Source: Nemopilema nomurai (lineage: Eukaryota; Cnidaria; Scyphozoa; Rhizostomeae; Rhizostomatidae). Taken from it: a stretch of 64,000 nt of DNA. The position numbers and the translations under genes were made by a program. The notes beneath the pieces were generated by a model. That model was not told the DNA's origin and did not search any database. It saw only the letters and a list, made by a program, of their open reading frames with translations. The DNA lies in NCBI GenBank assembly GCA_003864495.1, contig ML133383.1, forward strand, positions 5,192,880 through 5,256,879, in the 5' to 3' direction. Below, piece by piece: positions 12,697 to 23,100 of this stretch (positions within the stretch are counted from its first letter, which is position 1; each line of letters begins with the position of its first letter).

Positions 12697-13700
12697 CGCT
12701 GACACCCAAGCAATGATATAAGACAGGGGAGTAGGCTAGCTGTTGTGATCTAAACAGAAGTTGTGATCAACACTGATTGTTGTTAATATTGTGAATATAA
12801 CATCACTTACTCGCTTAACTAATAACTAACTATCTGACCCAGCCTACGGTTGCCTGGCCACCCCCGGCTAGAAATTCAGGTGGCATAAGAAGCAAGCTGA
12901 CATATTGCCCATTTGTCCGTTCAGCATGTATTCTCGACTATGTCTGCGCTGTAGTTGATTAGCACTCGGCTCCTCGGTGCAAATAATATGTCAGGTGCAC
13001 AGCAATTGCTTTCTGTCTCCGTTGGTTTTCTTTCCCAATATATTCTCGCCCAATAGTTTCCCGCCCAATAGTTTCTCGCCCAATAGTTTCTCGCCCAATA
13101 TTTTCCCGCCCAATAGTTTCTCGCCCTATAATTTCTCGCCCAATTTATTCTCGCCCAATAATTTCTCGCCCAATAGTTTCCCGCCCAATAGTTTCTCGCC
13201 CAATAGTTTCCCGCCCTATAATTTCTCGCCCTATAATTTCTCGCCCAATAATTTCTCGCCCAATATTTTCTCGCCCTATAGTTTCTCGCCCAATAGTTTC
13301 CCGCCCTATAATTTCTCGCCCAATAGTTTACCGCCCTATAATTTCTCGCCCAATAGTTTCTCGCCCAGCGCCAGACTCCGACAGCTCCGAGCTGCGACGC
13401 TCTTATTGGTTCGTAGGCACGACGCCGTCTCATCAGCGTATGCACTGGCGCCAGTAGAGTAAGTGCGATTTGATTCGTTTAAACGTTTAACAGAATATTT
13501 GTCAACACGAGAGTTCTTTTTAGGAGAAATCTTTAAACGAGAAGCTTATGGAAGAACTGGAAGAGGCAAAAGTTGAAAAAGAGCAGTTACTGGAGCAGTC
13601 TAAAAGTGCTGCATCGCAGTTACGCAAGTTCACATCATGGTTCTACGATTCCGTTTCGCACAAAGATGGCCTGAATTTCGAAGACAATCAGTTATCCTGA
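47..13700 (+). CDS. SIPA1L: SIPA1L-family Rap GTPase-activating protein (about 20 coding exons, ~1,940 aa)
   Basis: SPAR/SIPA1-like proteins switch off Rap GTPases at the cell cortex and adhesion sites. Coding exons read by hand: 47-1216, 1326-1486, 1889-2041, 2270-2305 (36-bp microexon), 2732-2807, 2933-3031, 3133-3236, 3385-3542, 3794-3900, 4274-4411, 5293-5390, 5952-6038, 6282-6340, 6571-6685, 7018-7155, 7650-7765, 7900-8112, 8356-10854, 12409-12533, 13524-13700 (TGA). Phases join cleanly and the product follows vertebrate SIPA1L1 from the N-terminal [14 protein letters not shown] block to the terminal coiled coil. The ATG at 47 follows an in-frame stop at 26-28, but an upstream coding exon outside the window is possible. 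The reading frame shifts once at about 455-490 and once at about 8451-8500, by an indel or assembly error in the first case and an indel or a very short intron in the second. The vertebrate paralogue relationship is undecided. Confidence 0.93.
1889..3900 (+). other. SIPA1L: RapGAP catalytic domain exons of SIPA1L
   Basis: Seven consecutive exons encode the Rap-GAP fold (roughly residues 440-690). Recognisable blocks in order are [59 protein letters not shown] and [20 protein letters not shown]. The HIGNDIV motif in exon 3385-3542 carries the Asn that acts as the catalytic 'Asn thumb' in Rap1GAP-type enzymes, so the protein is predicted to be catalytically competent. [18 protein letters not shown] and [10 protein letters not shown] complete the domain and match vertebrate SIPA1L closely. 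Confidence 0.93.
2171..2217. repeat. 13-bp direct repeat, about 3.5 copies, in SIPA1L intron
   Basis: A unit of the form catcatttgccgt is repeated head to tail immediately upstream of the acceptor for the 36-bp microexon at 2270-2305. No role is evident. Confidence 0.85.
5371..5617 (+). repeat. 49-bp minisatellite that duplicates an exon-intron junction
   Basis: Five near-identical 49-bp units run head to tail. The first unit straddles the real 3' end of SIPA1L exon 5293-5390, so each copy carries the exon tail, the donor caaa|gtaagt and the first intron bases. The first copy differs from the others by one extra base (gcctc versus gctc) and by gaattt versus ggattt. Four extra consensus 5' splice sites therefore lie downstream at 49-bp spacing. 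Read-through from the first site reaches a TGA after three codons (gta agt caa tga). Confidence 0.93.
6063..6128. repeat. Imperfect TTG/TTA trinucleotide repeat in SIPA1L intron
   Basis: A run of gttgtt, gttatt and gctgtt triplets lies just downstream of exon 5952-6038. It produces a spurious open poly-Leu frame on the plus strand and a poly-Asn frame on the minus strand. It is intronic microsatellite sequence. Confidence 0.85.
7018..7765 (+). other. SIPA1L: PDZ domain exons of SIPA1L
   Basis: Two exons, 7018-7155 and 7650-7765, encode one PDZ domain (about residues 855-935). The carboxylate-binding loop region reads [20 protein letters not shown], followed by [14 protein letters not shown] and then [12 protein letters not shown]. 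This is the same arrangement as in vertebrate SIPA1L proteins. The intron splitting the domain holds a GC-rich 13-bp minisatellite. Confidence 0.92.
7244..7378. repeat. 13-bp GC-rich minisatellite (about 10 copies) inside the PDZ intron
   Basis: The unit cttcgcggctttg is repeated about ten times without interruption. Because 13 is not a multiple of 3, open frames with a 13-residue period appear on both strands; these are artefacts. The block is much more GC-rich than surrounding intron sequence. Confidence 0.93.
8356..10854 (+). other. SIPA1L: Large Ser/Arg/Lys-rich disordered exon of SIPA1L
   Basis: This exon of about 2.5 kb encodes over 800 residues of low-complexity Ser-, Arg-, Lys- and Glu-rich sequence with many RSSS, RKSS and SRSE patches resembling basophilic kinase or 14-3-3 sites. 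No folded domain is visible. It ends at the strong donor agcg|gtaagg. Near its start the frame changes between about 8451 and 8500. A consensus donor GTAAGA sits exactly at 8451, so either a very short intron (34 or 49 nt would fit the phase) or a one-base indel could explain it. Confidence 0.85.
11682..11704. repeat. (GT)n microsatellite in SIPA1L intron
   Basis: An uninterrupted GT run of about 11 units lies within the ~1.55-kb intron 10855-12408. I see no other feature in that intron. Confidence 0.95.
12659..12694. repeat. (GT)n microsatellite in last SIPA1L intron
   Basis: An uninterrupted GT run of about 17-18 units lies between the last two coding exons. Confidence 0.95.
13029..13367. 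repeat. 15-bp minisatellite (about 22 copies) in the last SIPA1L intron
   Basis: Units of the form tttctcgcccaatag, with variants tttcccgcc, cctataa and caatatt, repeat head to tail about 157 bp before the final exon. The period is a multiple of three, so frames stay open on both strands (Asn-Ser-Phe-Ser-Pro on plus, Ala-Arg-Asn-Tyr-Trp on minus). These frames are by-products and not genes. Confidence 0.93.
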
Positions 13701-15998
13701 CTTGTAATGCGTCATAGTGAATTCGTCAACCTTGTGTGGTACAGAAATTCGTGGCTCGCGTATTATCACGTATCGTTTTAGTAAAAGCCATATTTTTAAT
13801 TACTTAATTGTAATATAGTGTACTCTTGTTTTAAGTCCTTTTAGAACAATATAAAGCTGAGAACTGGTAGCCAGTTGGTGGATAATCCTGTTGAGATCCC
13901 GGGCCATTCATAGCTTTCGCCTTGCTCGTAAAGGAGGTTAGATGGTAGTCAGGCGACAGTCGGTTAGACACAGACTTTGTTTGGGTAGCCAATATCATCG
14001 TCTGGCTTGCAGAACAGTGCGAGAATGAAACCAAGGCCTCGTTCTGAAGACGGATTCAATTGCAAAGACCGCGTCGCAATTCAAATGATTGGCTTTAATG
14101 TCGCGTAGAGTTCCCACGTAGCAATAGATTGTTCGACGACGGCTCAGAACCACCCTTGGCCTGCCATTTCTCACTTTATACAGCACATTTGCTGTCAGAC
14201 AAGAGAGAGTAGCAATTATATTATACAACTTAAAGAATGTTGTAGTTTTGTAAATTGGTATATAAGTCTGACGATTCGGTCTACATAGTTTATGATTTTT
14301 ATAATATTTCTTTAAATGGGATTTTAGAAGTTTAAATGATTAAGAGGATGGAAGCCCACTACGAAAACCCACGTGACTAGTTCATTGGCAGATAACCTTT
14401 CTTGGTTTAGTAAATTGAAGTTGGAAAGAAATTTCCCATTGGCCAGTTGGAGAACACACCCATCTTGGCATTTGGGATGGCATATTTTTGAAGCGAATAC
14501 CGATGTTAGAGTGAAAATAGTCGACAAAGCATATATAGATTGTTCTACTAACCAACCCAAATCAACAACACCCCCCCCCCCCCCCCGCACCCCTCTCTCA
14601 GAATGAGACTCTGGCATCAGTATTTGATGCATCAACCAATTCTTTTTACCCTGGCTTCTACCAAGAAAATGTATGATTGTGATGATTTTCAGCAGATGAT
14701 TTTCAGCAGATGATTTTCGGGCTGACGAATTTCGCGAAAGTTGGTGGTACACATTCGACTTTTGATTCCTACTTGTGTTCTGTATGTCAGGTTAAGAGAT
14801 ATCTATGTCCTTACTTTGTATACCTAGCGATATGATATGTTCTTATATATTCTGATGCTGTATAGTCTTTTTTCTATAATGCTATGAGCTGAAAACCGAC
14901 TCGATTGCGTAAGGCCATGCCATACATAGGAAAGACTGCAGATGCGCCGGCCTACCGAAGCTGCGAGGCCTATCCCAACAGTAGAAACATCAGCAGCTGG
15001 CGTCAAGTCTGAGAATGGAGCCTACTTGGTCATTTTATATTGTTACTCAGTGATACCGGCATAATGAGTAAGCTCACCGGCATAGGACATTTTAGGAACC
15101 TTACAAATGAGCCCGATTCAGTTAACAGAGTTTTTATAATTACGTGATTTGTGAGAATAACGCAAAAGGCATTTGTAAATGTGTCGGAGCAAAATAGTCA
15201 AGAATCATCACTGGACCCACTTTTGCTTACTGTCTACATGAATTTATGGCTAAGAATGGCTGATCATATTTTTTATTTAAGTTTCATATTTTTCCAAATT
15301 GGATAATGCTGACAATTGAGCATGCCACCCCTTGTTTTACGCAAAAAGTAATCTGTAAGCTACATGATTGAATTGGCAATCTGCCCCTTTGGATGTTACG
15401 CTAGTAAGCGGAACTGTTTTTTACTCCTTGTTTGGTAGTGGCTACATTTTTTCAGTGCTAAAGTTATTACATTTAAGTCAAGTCAGGTATTGCACGTGAA
15501 TGGAGTCCTAAGTGGGCGTAGCATGGGCTGGTCTGGATTAACGCAGAATGGTAGTCCTCTCTGCGTGATGAGATGTTGGATTTCCTTCCAGCGTTTCAAT
15601 GACCAGCTGCTGAATTGATGAGCAAAACTTCATCAGCTCAGCGTTGTGCTGCACAGTTGATCTTCTGCAACAAGGGTCTCTTGCTTTATCAATCAGATAA
15701 GGCCAGTTCTGCTAAGGAAAGCCAAGCTCCACATCAACAAGTCACCAAAACCGTAGCAAAAAAGCTTTCAACCTTTTCTGTAAACATAAACCAATCTAGT
15801 TCACTTTTTTATCGTGCATTTAAAACTAATGATCAATGCACATTCAAGTTCTGGATGCTGTCACATGTATAGGATAGAATTCAGTCGGGCTCTGCGGTCA
15901 ACTGTTTTGCAATGAATAATTAATGAAAGTATGAAAATCTTGGATAATTAATTCCCAACAGCTGCAGACGTAAACCTGCTCTTACAAATGGGCTCCTG
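13701..15998. other. Intergenic stretch downstream of SIPA1L
   Basis: I find no convincing coding exon in this 2.3 kb. It begins with the SIPA1L 3' UTR. A 16-base C homopolymer lies at 14571-14586, and a short duplicated block (cagatgattttcag) lies near 14691-14715. The ORFs here are short and lack splice or family support. Confidence 0.6.
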
Positions 15999-16011
15999 GT
16001 CATCCAGCAAC
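15999..16011 (+). promoter_or_regulatory. X-box-like (RFX) site upstream of the small gene
   Basis: The sequence GTCATC-C-AGCAAC fits the ciliary X-box layout RYYNYY-N(1-3)-RRNRAC. It lies 55 bp before the candidate start codon at 16066. RFX factors use such sites 50-250 bp upstream of ciliary genes. A chance match is quite possible because the motif is degenerate. Confidence 0.35.
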
Positions 16012-16065
16012 TAGCACATGAGTGAAAATCCTTTTTGAGACGAAAATCCAGCAATACCACAAAAC

Positions 16066-16572
16066 ATGAGTTTAGCGAGGCATTATGAAGATGACTTGGA
16101 TGATCGCGTCTTGTACGGGCCCGCGAGAAGGTCACCGAACGGCAGCGAGTCGGTTGTCTATGATCCATTCAGGTATCATTTCCCAATGCAGGTCTCTGAA
16201 ATCCTGAAACGGTTTCACGGAGGAGGTGAGAATGTCGATGAGGTGGAGAATGGAAGAGAGTCTCATTTGTCGGTGCCCTCGTCGTCAGCTACAAGAAGCA
16301 GCTTTGTAATCAATAGCCCCCGACCATCGGCCGGACTCTCTCGGGCAGGCACTGGCAAAGGGGGTCGGCCAAGATTCCCCATCGAGGTGAGGGTAGTCAT
16401 CGACTGCATATTGTGTTTTTCTTTACAAAAAACCATCTAAGACTTCATGTAGATTCAATACAAAGAAGATAAAGTTAAAGGGAAAATACTTGTAAGTTCG
16501 ATTTCTTCTACCAAACTCCAGACATATCCAGCTTCCTTCTACGAGCTGCGCATTGTAATATTTGACACTTAA
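16066..16572 (+). CDS. Small two-exon gene, product not recognised (~146 aa)
   Basis: Exon 1 is 16066-16386 (107 codons, ending at gag|gtgagg). A 66-bp GT-AG intron with a pyrimidine-rich middle follows, and exon 2 is 16453-16572, ending TAA. The second exon stays open for 39 codons in the phase set by exon 1, and the join reads FPIEIQYKEDKVKGKILV. The start codon context is aaaacATGa. The N-terminal half is charged (RHYEDDLDDR, DPFRYHFPMQVSEILKRF) and is followed by a Ser/Gly/Arg-rich stretch; the C-terminal exon looks folded (TYPASFYELRIVIFDT). No signal peptide or membrane segment is seen. I do not recognise the family. The X-box-like site upstream hints at a ciliary role, but that is inference. 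Alternative: a fragment or chance ORF. Confidence 0.45.
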
Positions 16573-18077
16573 ATGCCACTTAAATGATGGGGGGGGGGGG
16601 TGTATGCGAGTCCAATGTCTCTGTGGTCAGAAATGTGTGGGCGCATTGGATGCACTCAACCAGTGCAATAGACAATTTAATCAGCTACTGGACGCGAGCA
16701 AATGGCAACACGACACAATGCATTTGGATCGTTCACTGTGTTTCAATCCCTTTTTCCCCTTGCTTTAAGGGAGTCTCTCGTGCCAACGACTTTTCGTTTA
16801 TCTATAACGGAATCGGTAGATTTGTACATCATACTGTGTGGCAAATTCCAGCTTTTATATAACTCTGTGAATATGAACCTTTTCCGTCGAGAAAATCGTG
16901 AAACAGTTCTATGCCATCGTGGAGTCGAAATGATATAGCTTACTTTTTCTAATTGCCAGGTTAGCAAAATTTCTATCATTTCTTCTTACCATGGATTTTT
17001 ACAGGGTAAATGCCATCATCACTTATTGGCAAGGTAGACAACGTACATAAGCACTCTAAGAATGTTACAAGTCCAAGTAGGATGAAGGCATCTCTGCCAG
17101 GATTCCTGATCACTCATGGCGCCTTCAAGCGATGGTTTCAGCTGAAATTATTTATCTTATAAGCACGAGTATTTGACTACAAGGATGTCAATCCGAGTTC
17201 ATGGCTTTATGACTTACAAGTTTTTCTTGCTATATGAGAAGGTTACAAGTTGGATCCCTTCTATATGAGAAGATTTTTGATTATATTTTTGCTTACTCAA
17301 GGGGGGGAACTTAATAGCACTGATGGCTATTATGCTAACAATGGGCTAAAAACACGAGAAGCGACGTGATATATCAATTTCAAGGCGGCCTGAGTATGAT
17401 TTAAAAATTCAAGGAAACACTAAGATTTTGGTAAATTGAGCAATGAATCGAGTTACAAGGTGGATAAATGAGAAATATAGTGATATAAAAATTGCTATCA
17501 GCTTCGATTGAGCCCCCAAATTTGTTACCAACCTTTTGAAACACCGGTTACTTTTATCTCTAAGGGCCACAAAATGGCAGACATTTGGAGCAAATGTAGC
17601 ATTTTTCTCTTCAGTGGTGGGGGAACTCGTAGGGCAATTCCACTCAGTATGTTAAAAAATGCCCTGTGGAGAAAGGAAGAAATGGTGACCATTGGTTAAG
17701 ATTGCACATCTCAATGATGTTCAATTGACTGAGAGAATTTTACTTCCTAAACACACGGGCATCTTTTCAAGCGATTCATTTGGCAAGCATTATAATGCAC
17801 AAGGGTTTTGAATGCTGATTGGGTGGCGCTTGGAGGTATCCTCTCTTCAAGAGAAATATTCTAAGTTTTTCAAAAGGGGCGCAAAATTTCAATAGCCTCA
17901 ATTTCAATAGCCAGACTAGCCTCAATTCAGCCAAGTGGGGACCCCATAAATCCCCTACTGATTTAAGGTGGTCTAAATGTTGTTATTTCCAAAACTTTGA
18001 TGTATAGAATTAATGCATGCGGAGTTTAGAGCGAATGCTGGAGCAAGTCATATCCAAAGCTAGGTACAAAGCGTATG
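16573..18077. other. Intergenic stretch with short G homopolymers
   Basis: No gene is supported. G runs occur at about 16590-16599 and near 17299, and the stretch leads into the large satellite. Several 60-90-codon ORFs here have no family resemblance and no convincing splice partners. Confidence 0.6.
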
Positions 18078-19451
18078 GGCAAAACACTAACCAATAGAAA
18101 ATGTCTTTTTAGAAGAGTAGGGGGGGGGGCAAAACACTAACCAATAGAAAATGTCTTTTTAGAAGAGTAGGGGGGGGGCAAAACACTAACCAATAGAAAA
18201 TGTCTTTTTAGAAGAGTAGGGGGGGGGGCAAAACACTAACCAATAGAAAATGTCTTTTTAGAAGAGTAGGGGGGGGGCAAAACACTAACCAATAGAAAAT
18301 GTCTTTTTAGAAGAGTAGGGGGGGGGCAAAACACTAACCAATAGAAAATGTCTTTTTAGAAGAGTAGGGGGGGGGGCAAAACACTAACCAATAGAAAATG
18401 TCTTTTTAGAAGAGTAGGGGGGGGGCAAAACACTAACCAATAGAAAATGTCTTTTTAGAAGAGTAGGGGGGGGGCAAAACACTAACCAATAGAAAATGTC
18501 TTTTTAGAAGAGTAGGGGGGGGGCAAAACACTAACCAATAGAAAATGTCTTTTTAGAAGAGTAGGGGGGGGGGCAAAACACTAACCAATAGAAAATGTCT
18601 TTTTAGAAGAGTAGGGGGGGGGGCAAAACACTAACCAATAGAAAATGTCTTTTTAGAAGAGTAGGGGGGGGGCAAAACACTAACCAATAGAAATGTCTTT
18701 TAGAAGAGTAGGGGGGGGGCAAAACACTAACCAATAGAAAATGTCTTTTTAGAAGAGTAGGGGGGGGGGCAAAACACTAACCAATAGAAAATGTCTTTTT
18801 AGAAGAGTAGGGGGGGGGGCAAAACACTAACCAATAGAAAATGTCTTTTTAGAAGAGTAGGGGGGGGGCAAAACACTAACCAATAGAAAATGTCTTTTTA
18901 GAAGAGTAGGGGGGGGGGCAAAACACTAACCAATAGAAAATGTCTTTTTAGAAGAGTAGGGGGGGGGGCAAAACACTAACCAATAGAAAATGTCTTTTTA
19001 GAAGAGTAGGGGGGGGCAAAACAGAAAATGTCTTTTAGAAGAGTAGGGGGGGGGGCAAAACACTAACCAATAGAAAATGTCTTTTTAGAAGAGTAGGGGG
19101 GGGGGGCAAAACACTAACCAATAGAAATGTCTTTTTAGAAGAGTAGGGGGGGGGGCAAAACACTAACCAATAGAAAATGTCTTTTTAGAAGAGTAGGGGG
19201 GGGGGGCAAAACACTAACCAATAGAAAATGTCTTTTTAGAAGAGTAGGGGGGGGGCAAAACACTAACCAATAGAAATGTCTTTTTAGAAGAGTAGGGGGG
19301 GGGCAAAACACTAACCAATAGAAAATGTCTTTTTAGAAGAGTAGGGGGGGGGCAAAACACTAACCAATAGAAAATGTCTTTTTAGAAGAGTAGGGGGGGG
19401 GCAAAACATTAACCAATAGAAAATGTCTTTTTAGAAGAGTAGGGGGGGGCA
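18078..19451. repeat. ~50-bp satellite, about 28 copies, each with a G(7-11) run
   Basis: Each unit contains caaaacactaaccaatag, then an A-rich stretch, gtctttttagaagagta, and a G homopolymer of 7 to 11 bases. Non-G positions are almost invariant (rare aaat for aaaat, cattaacc for cactaacc, one internally deleted copy near 19020). Almost all length variation is in the G run. Each unit carries a forward CCAAT pentamer and a G tract able to join a G-quadruplex. It lies about 740 bp upstream of NME8. Confidence 0.96.
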
Positions 19452-20052
19452 AATTAAGGGGCCGATAAAAACTCTGGGGGCACTGCTTCCCTTAGAGCTC
19501 TATAGAAATTGCAGTTACCGTAAAAAATCATCAATAATGAAGTCACATAGTTTCCTGAATTGGTACAATGGCGGCTATGCGAAGGAAAACTTGGATGGCA
19601 TATCAATGCTGAGTATTTGGTCATTACCTCTGCTGGATGTAACTTGAATTGCATTGAACTGATGGATGAATTGCAACTGGATGGCTAGGGGCATCGCACC
19701 CCCTAAAACCCCCTTCACGGTGACTCTCGCTTAGGTAAGCGACACATTCACACTTTAAAAGGAGCTTGGAGGCGATGCAGGACTCTTGAAAGAAAGTTTC
19801 TATACAAAAAGCTAATTGTAATTGGGAAGCATTTTATCATCAAAGTCCTTGGAGAATTTTCCACTACCATAACCTGCAATCTGTTAGGGAGCCAAATAAC
19901 CAAAAACAAATTATGAATACCCCCTTGCAAAACCTTTGTCTCCAATGTTTTGTGTCTTCCTTGCCAAGCAAAAGCGGTCATGAAAGAACAATGGATAAAT
20001 TGATTGAAATCAAGTTCGTCCCCTTCCTACAAGTGTTTGCGCATGACGATAC

Positions 20053-20066
20053 ATTTCCATAGAAAC
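20053..20066 (+). promoter_or_regulatory. X-box-like (RFX) site upstream of NME8
   Basis: ATTTCCATAGAAAC matches RYYNYY-WW-RRNRAC at every position and lies 127 bp before the NME8 start codon, within the distance typical of ciliary gene X-boxes. NME8 proteins work in motile cilia, which makes RFX control plausible. The consensus predicts roughly one match per 16 kb by chance, so the position is informative but not proof. Confidence 0.5.
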
Positions 20067-20192
20067 GCTCGCGACAGGTAAACCGCAGTCGAAGAGAAAC
20101 ATTTGCAATTTTTCATTCACGTTATGTCTATAACGAGAATAATTATCAATACATTAAGATTCTCAAGTCAATAACTTCGGTTCAATTTAAGC

Positions 20193-23100
20193 ATGGCAGC
20201 CAAAGGGAGGAAAAACGATGTTCAGGTATTAGGTTCAGGTAGTATTGTTTTGTTGCGACAGTAGGACGGAAATATGACATGAAATTTGTGCACAGATATC
20301 AGCATTTGCTTCAGCACAACGCTGGTTTAAACATTTGTGATAACTCGCTTATTGTTTACCTCGATACAATGGGTCCCAAATCAACACGATCAATACGAAG
20401 CATTAAATGCTCTGAAGCTTTATTTTTACAGACACCGCATCTTCATTTTTACTTAGATTGATGTGTCCCAACAAACTTCTTGTTAGCACATTGTTGATTG
20501 ATAAAATGTAGGGTATTGATTTATCCTTTAAAGTTTGATGTCATTATCATAGAAGAAAATTGGTACAGATCGAGTTTGCAACACCAAACTTTCCCCTGTC
20601 AAGATAAGATTTCTTCCACTTGTACACACCTTTTGATCCGACTTTGATCCCGTAAAAGCCTCGCTAAAGATTGCAAAGCATTCGTGAACCAGTCATTATT
20701 GCGATTCTTCGTTTCGTATGGAACTTTGTTTGATGAGATTCCGTAGCCCTTGTGGCAAACGAAGGCGCACGAAGAAATATTACTGACATGATTCTCAGAG
20801 GTGCGAGATGGGGTTCTTGAAAGACCATCAAATGGCTAGGTGTAAGGTACGCCCACCATAGTATTTGGCTTTTGTTTGCACAGAGATTGCCTCTCCAGTC
20901 GATTGTTGCATGAACTGATCAGGCGAGGCAATACTGTGGTATCTTGGCAACAGTAGTAACAACTCAAAAGTAGGAAGTACAGCGAAGACATCGTAGTTGT
21001 TGAAACTACATCTTCAAAATGGCCCTGAAAAGGAATCCGGAAGCTATGAGAGAGCTAAGGGCAAGATATTTGATTTGTTCAAAATGTATAATAAACTAGC
21101 TGTCAGCGAAGTTGGCGAGCGATAATATGCGGCCTAGCCTAATTTACATCTCCAGAGAATTCTGTCCTACCAGTTAATCACTGAATACAATAGCGAAAGT
21201 CAGTGTTGCATTTAGGTTCAGTTCTCATCAGATCAATGTCATTAAACATTCTCCTATCCTTTAAGTCTGCTCTGTGAAAAGATTTAGGTAACACAACATG
21301 TGCACAATCGTATCTCCAGCAGAGTGATTGAACAGATTTCAAATCCAATAATGTTAATAGGTTGGGCTATTACTCGTAGTTGGAGGTGTGTGTAAAGATC
21401 ACTCTTTTCATGCATAAATTATGAAAGTGGGCACAAGGAAAGTTCAAATTTGGCTAAGCTTGGCTATTGGCATTCTGTTGATCTCTTGGTGACTTGTTAG
21501 GTGTACTATTAATTTATTGTCTTTAGTTTTATAGTGTGCAAGTTAGGAATCCTCAATCAGCTTATGAAATCTTCCTTTTGAAGTTTTTGAAAACCATATT
21601 GCTTGTGTTACAAGACTTAAAAGGAGTGATATTTTGCTGCTGCCCTACCTTCAGAGAACACCTTTGCTCTGAGTTATTGTACTGTTAAATAAAAAATATT
21701 TCAAGGACCCTTTCCATGAGTACTTACTACCCTGTAATGCCATGTAATGCCACTGTAGTCAATGCTGACATCAAAGCTTGGAAACTGAGAATGTGTTGTC
21801 TTATTTCAGGTTGATGTGAAAAACCAAGAGCAATGGGAAGAACTCATCTCAAAAGAGGGCTTGATTGGTAATCAATGTAGTTACAATCTATTGTATCCTA
21901 TGTATGACAAAGAAAATGTGGCTGAAATCTCCAATTTTTATCAAATATTTTCATGATTATTGTAGTATAATAGATAGATGATGTGCCATTGAAACTTTTA
22001 GTTGTAGATGCATATGCTGGATGGTGTGGTCCTTGTAAAGCCATTGAAAGTACATTCAGGCGAATTAGAAATGAGTCTGGAGATGACCTACTCCACTTTG
22101 CAATGGTAGGAAGACCTTGTTCCAACTTCTTGACCATACAATTTTAACATGAAATTTGCATAAGGATGGTATGACTGAACATGTATTTTAGCCAGTGTAA
22201 CCAATGCGTGAACTAACTCTTCAATGTGGACTGAACCTGAGTTATCATGGCTTCCCCTTCTAGTTAACTCTTCTTAGTATTTCCATCCATTTTCTAAATT
22301 TCTTCTTTACATCAATAGTATTGGTGTTGCCATGTGAAATGCCAGTAAAAGAGCTTTTCTAAAAAGATCTCTTGCATTTGTAACATCCTAATATTTTTAC
22401 AAGATTTCTGAATAGAGACCCACTGGCAAATTCACTAAACCTAGCTGTTAGTAAATTCTTGTTGAGATTTCATCACCATCAGTTTTGTCATCTTTTTATT
22501 AGCTTCAGTCATAGCTTTTGTTAATTTTTGTTTGAATAATTGCAGGCAGAGACTGATAACATAGAAGCATTAGAGCTGTACAGGGACAAAAGTAAACCAA
22601 CCTTTTTGTTCTTTGGGGTAAGCTTTTTCTCTGTTCAGTTTATCAACTTATTTCATGATCCTTCAAGTGAACTACCATGTATTGGTTGAAACTCCACATA
22701 ATCGATGGATCATATTTGCTTCCTGTATGAGGGAGTAACAGTTATGTCAACTAATTCCTTCCAAACTATCAAATAAAATTATTCAACTATCTGTGCTTAC
22801 AAAAATTATCTTGCATGCAAGGTTCTGGGATAAGAGAAAATTCTAGATTTTTTCCATTCTCTCAAAATACTTTTTTGTCATTTAACTTCATTAAGCTGTT
22901 GTGTTTATTTCATTTTTGTCTTTACTAGGGAGGCCAGCTAGTTCATGTCATACGTGGTTGTGATGCCCCATCACTTATTCAGTCAATTACACATTTTCTA
23001 AAAGAGGAACATAGAATAATGAGTGGAGATGCAGAAAGAAAAGAGGTAGGAACGAATTTTTTAATTACTTATTATAATTGATTATAACATATCTGGCTTG

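Larger units (their letters stand above)
12409..13700 (+). other. SIPA1L: C-terminal coiled-coil exons of SIPA1L
   Basis: Exons 12409-12533 and 13524-13700 encode the conserved SPAR C-terminal region. Recognisable blocks include [19 protein letters not shown], a heptad-like [20 protein letters not shown], and the terminal block [14 protein letters not shown], which parallels the vertebrate KLKKFTEWVFNTI ending. The stop is TGA at 13698-13700. The ~1-kb intron between them contains a GT microsatellite and a 15-bp minisatellite. Confidence 0.9.

Noticed and set aside
12921..13462. Long open frames of 161 and 174 codons on opposite strands
   Set aside because: They are produced by the 15-bp minisatellite, whose length is a multiple of three, and lie inside a SIPA1L intron.
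14324..14752. 142-codon minus-strand frame
   Set aside because: It crosses a 16-base C homopolymer (poly-Gly) and has no conserved blocks.
18078..19451. CRISPR-like array
   Set aside because: There are no unique spacers; the whole ~50-bp unit is repeated, and the context is a eukaryotic genome.
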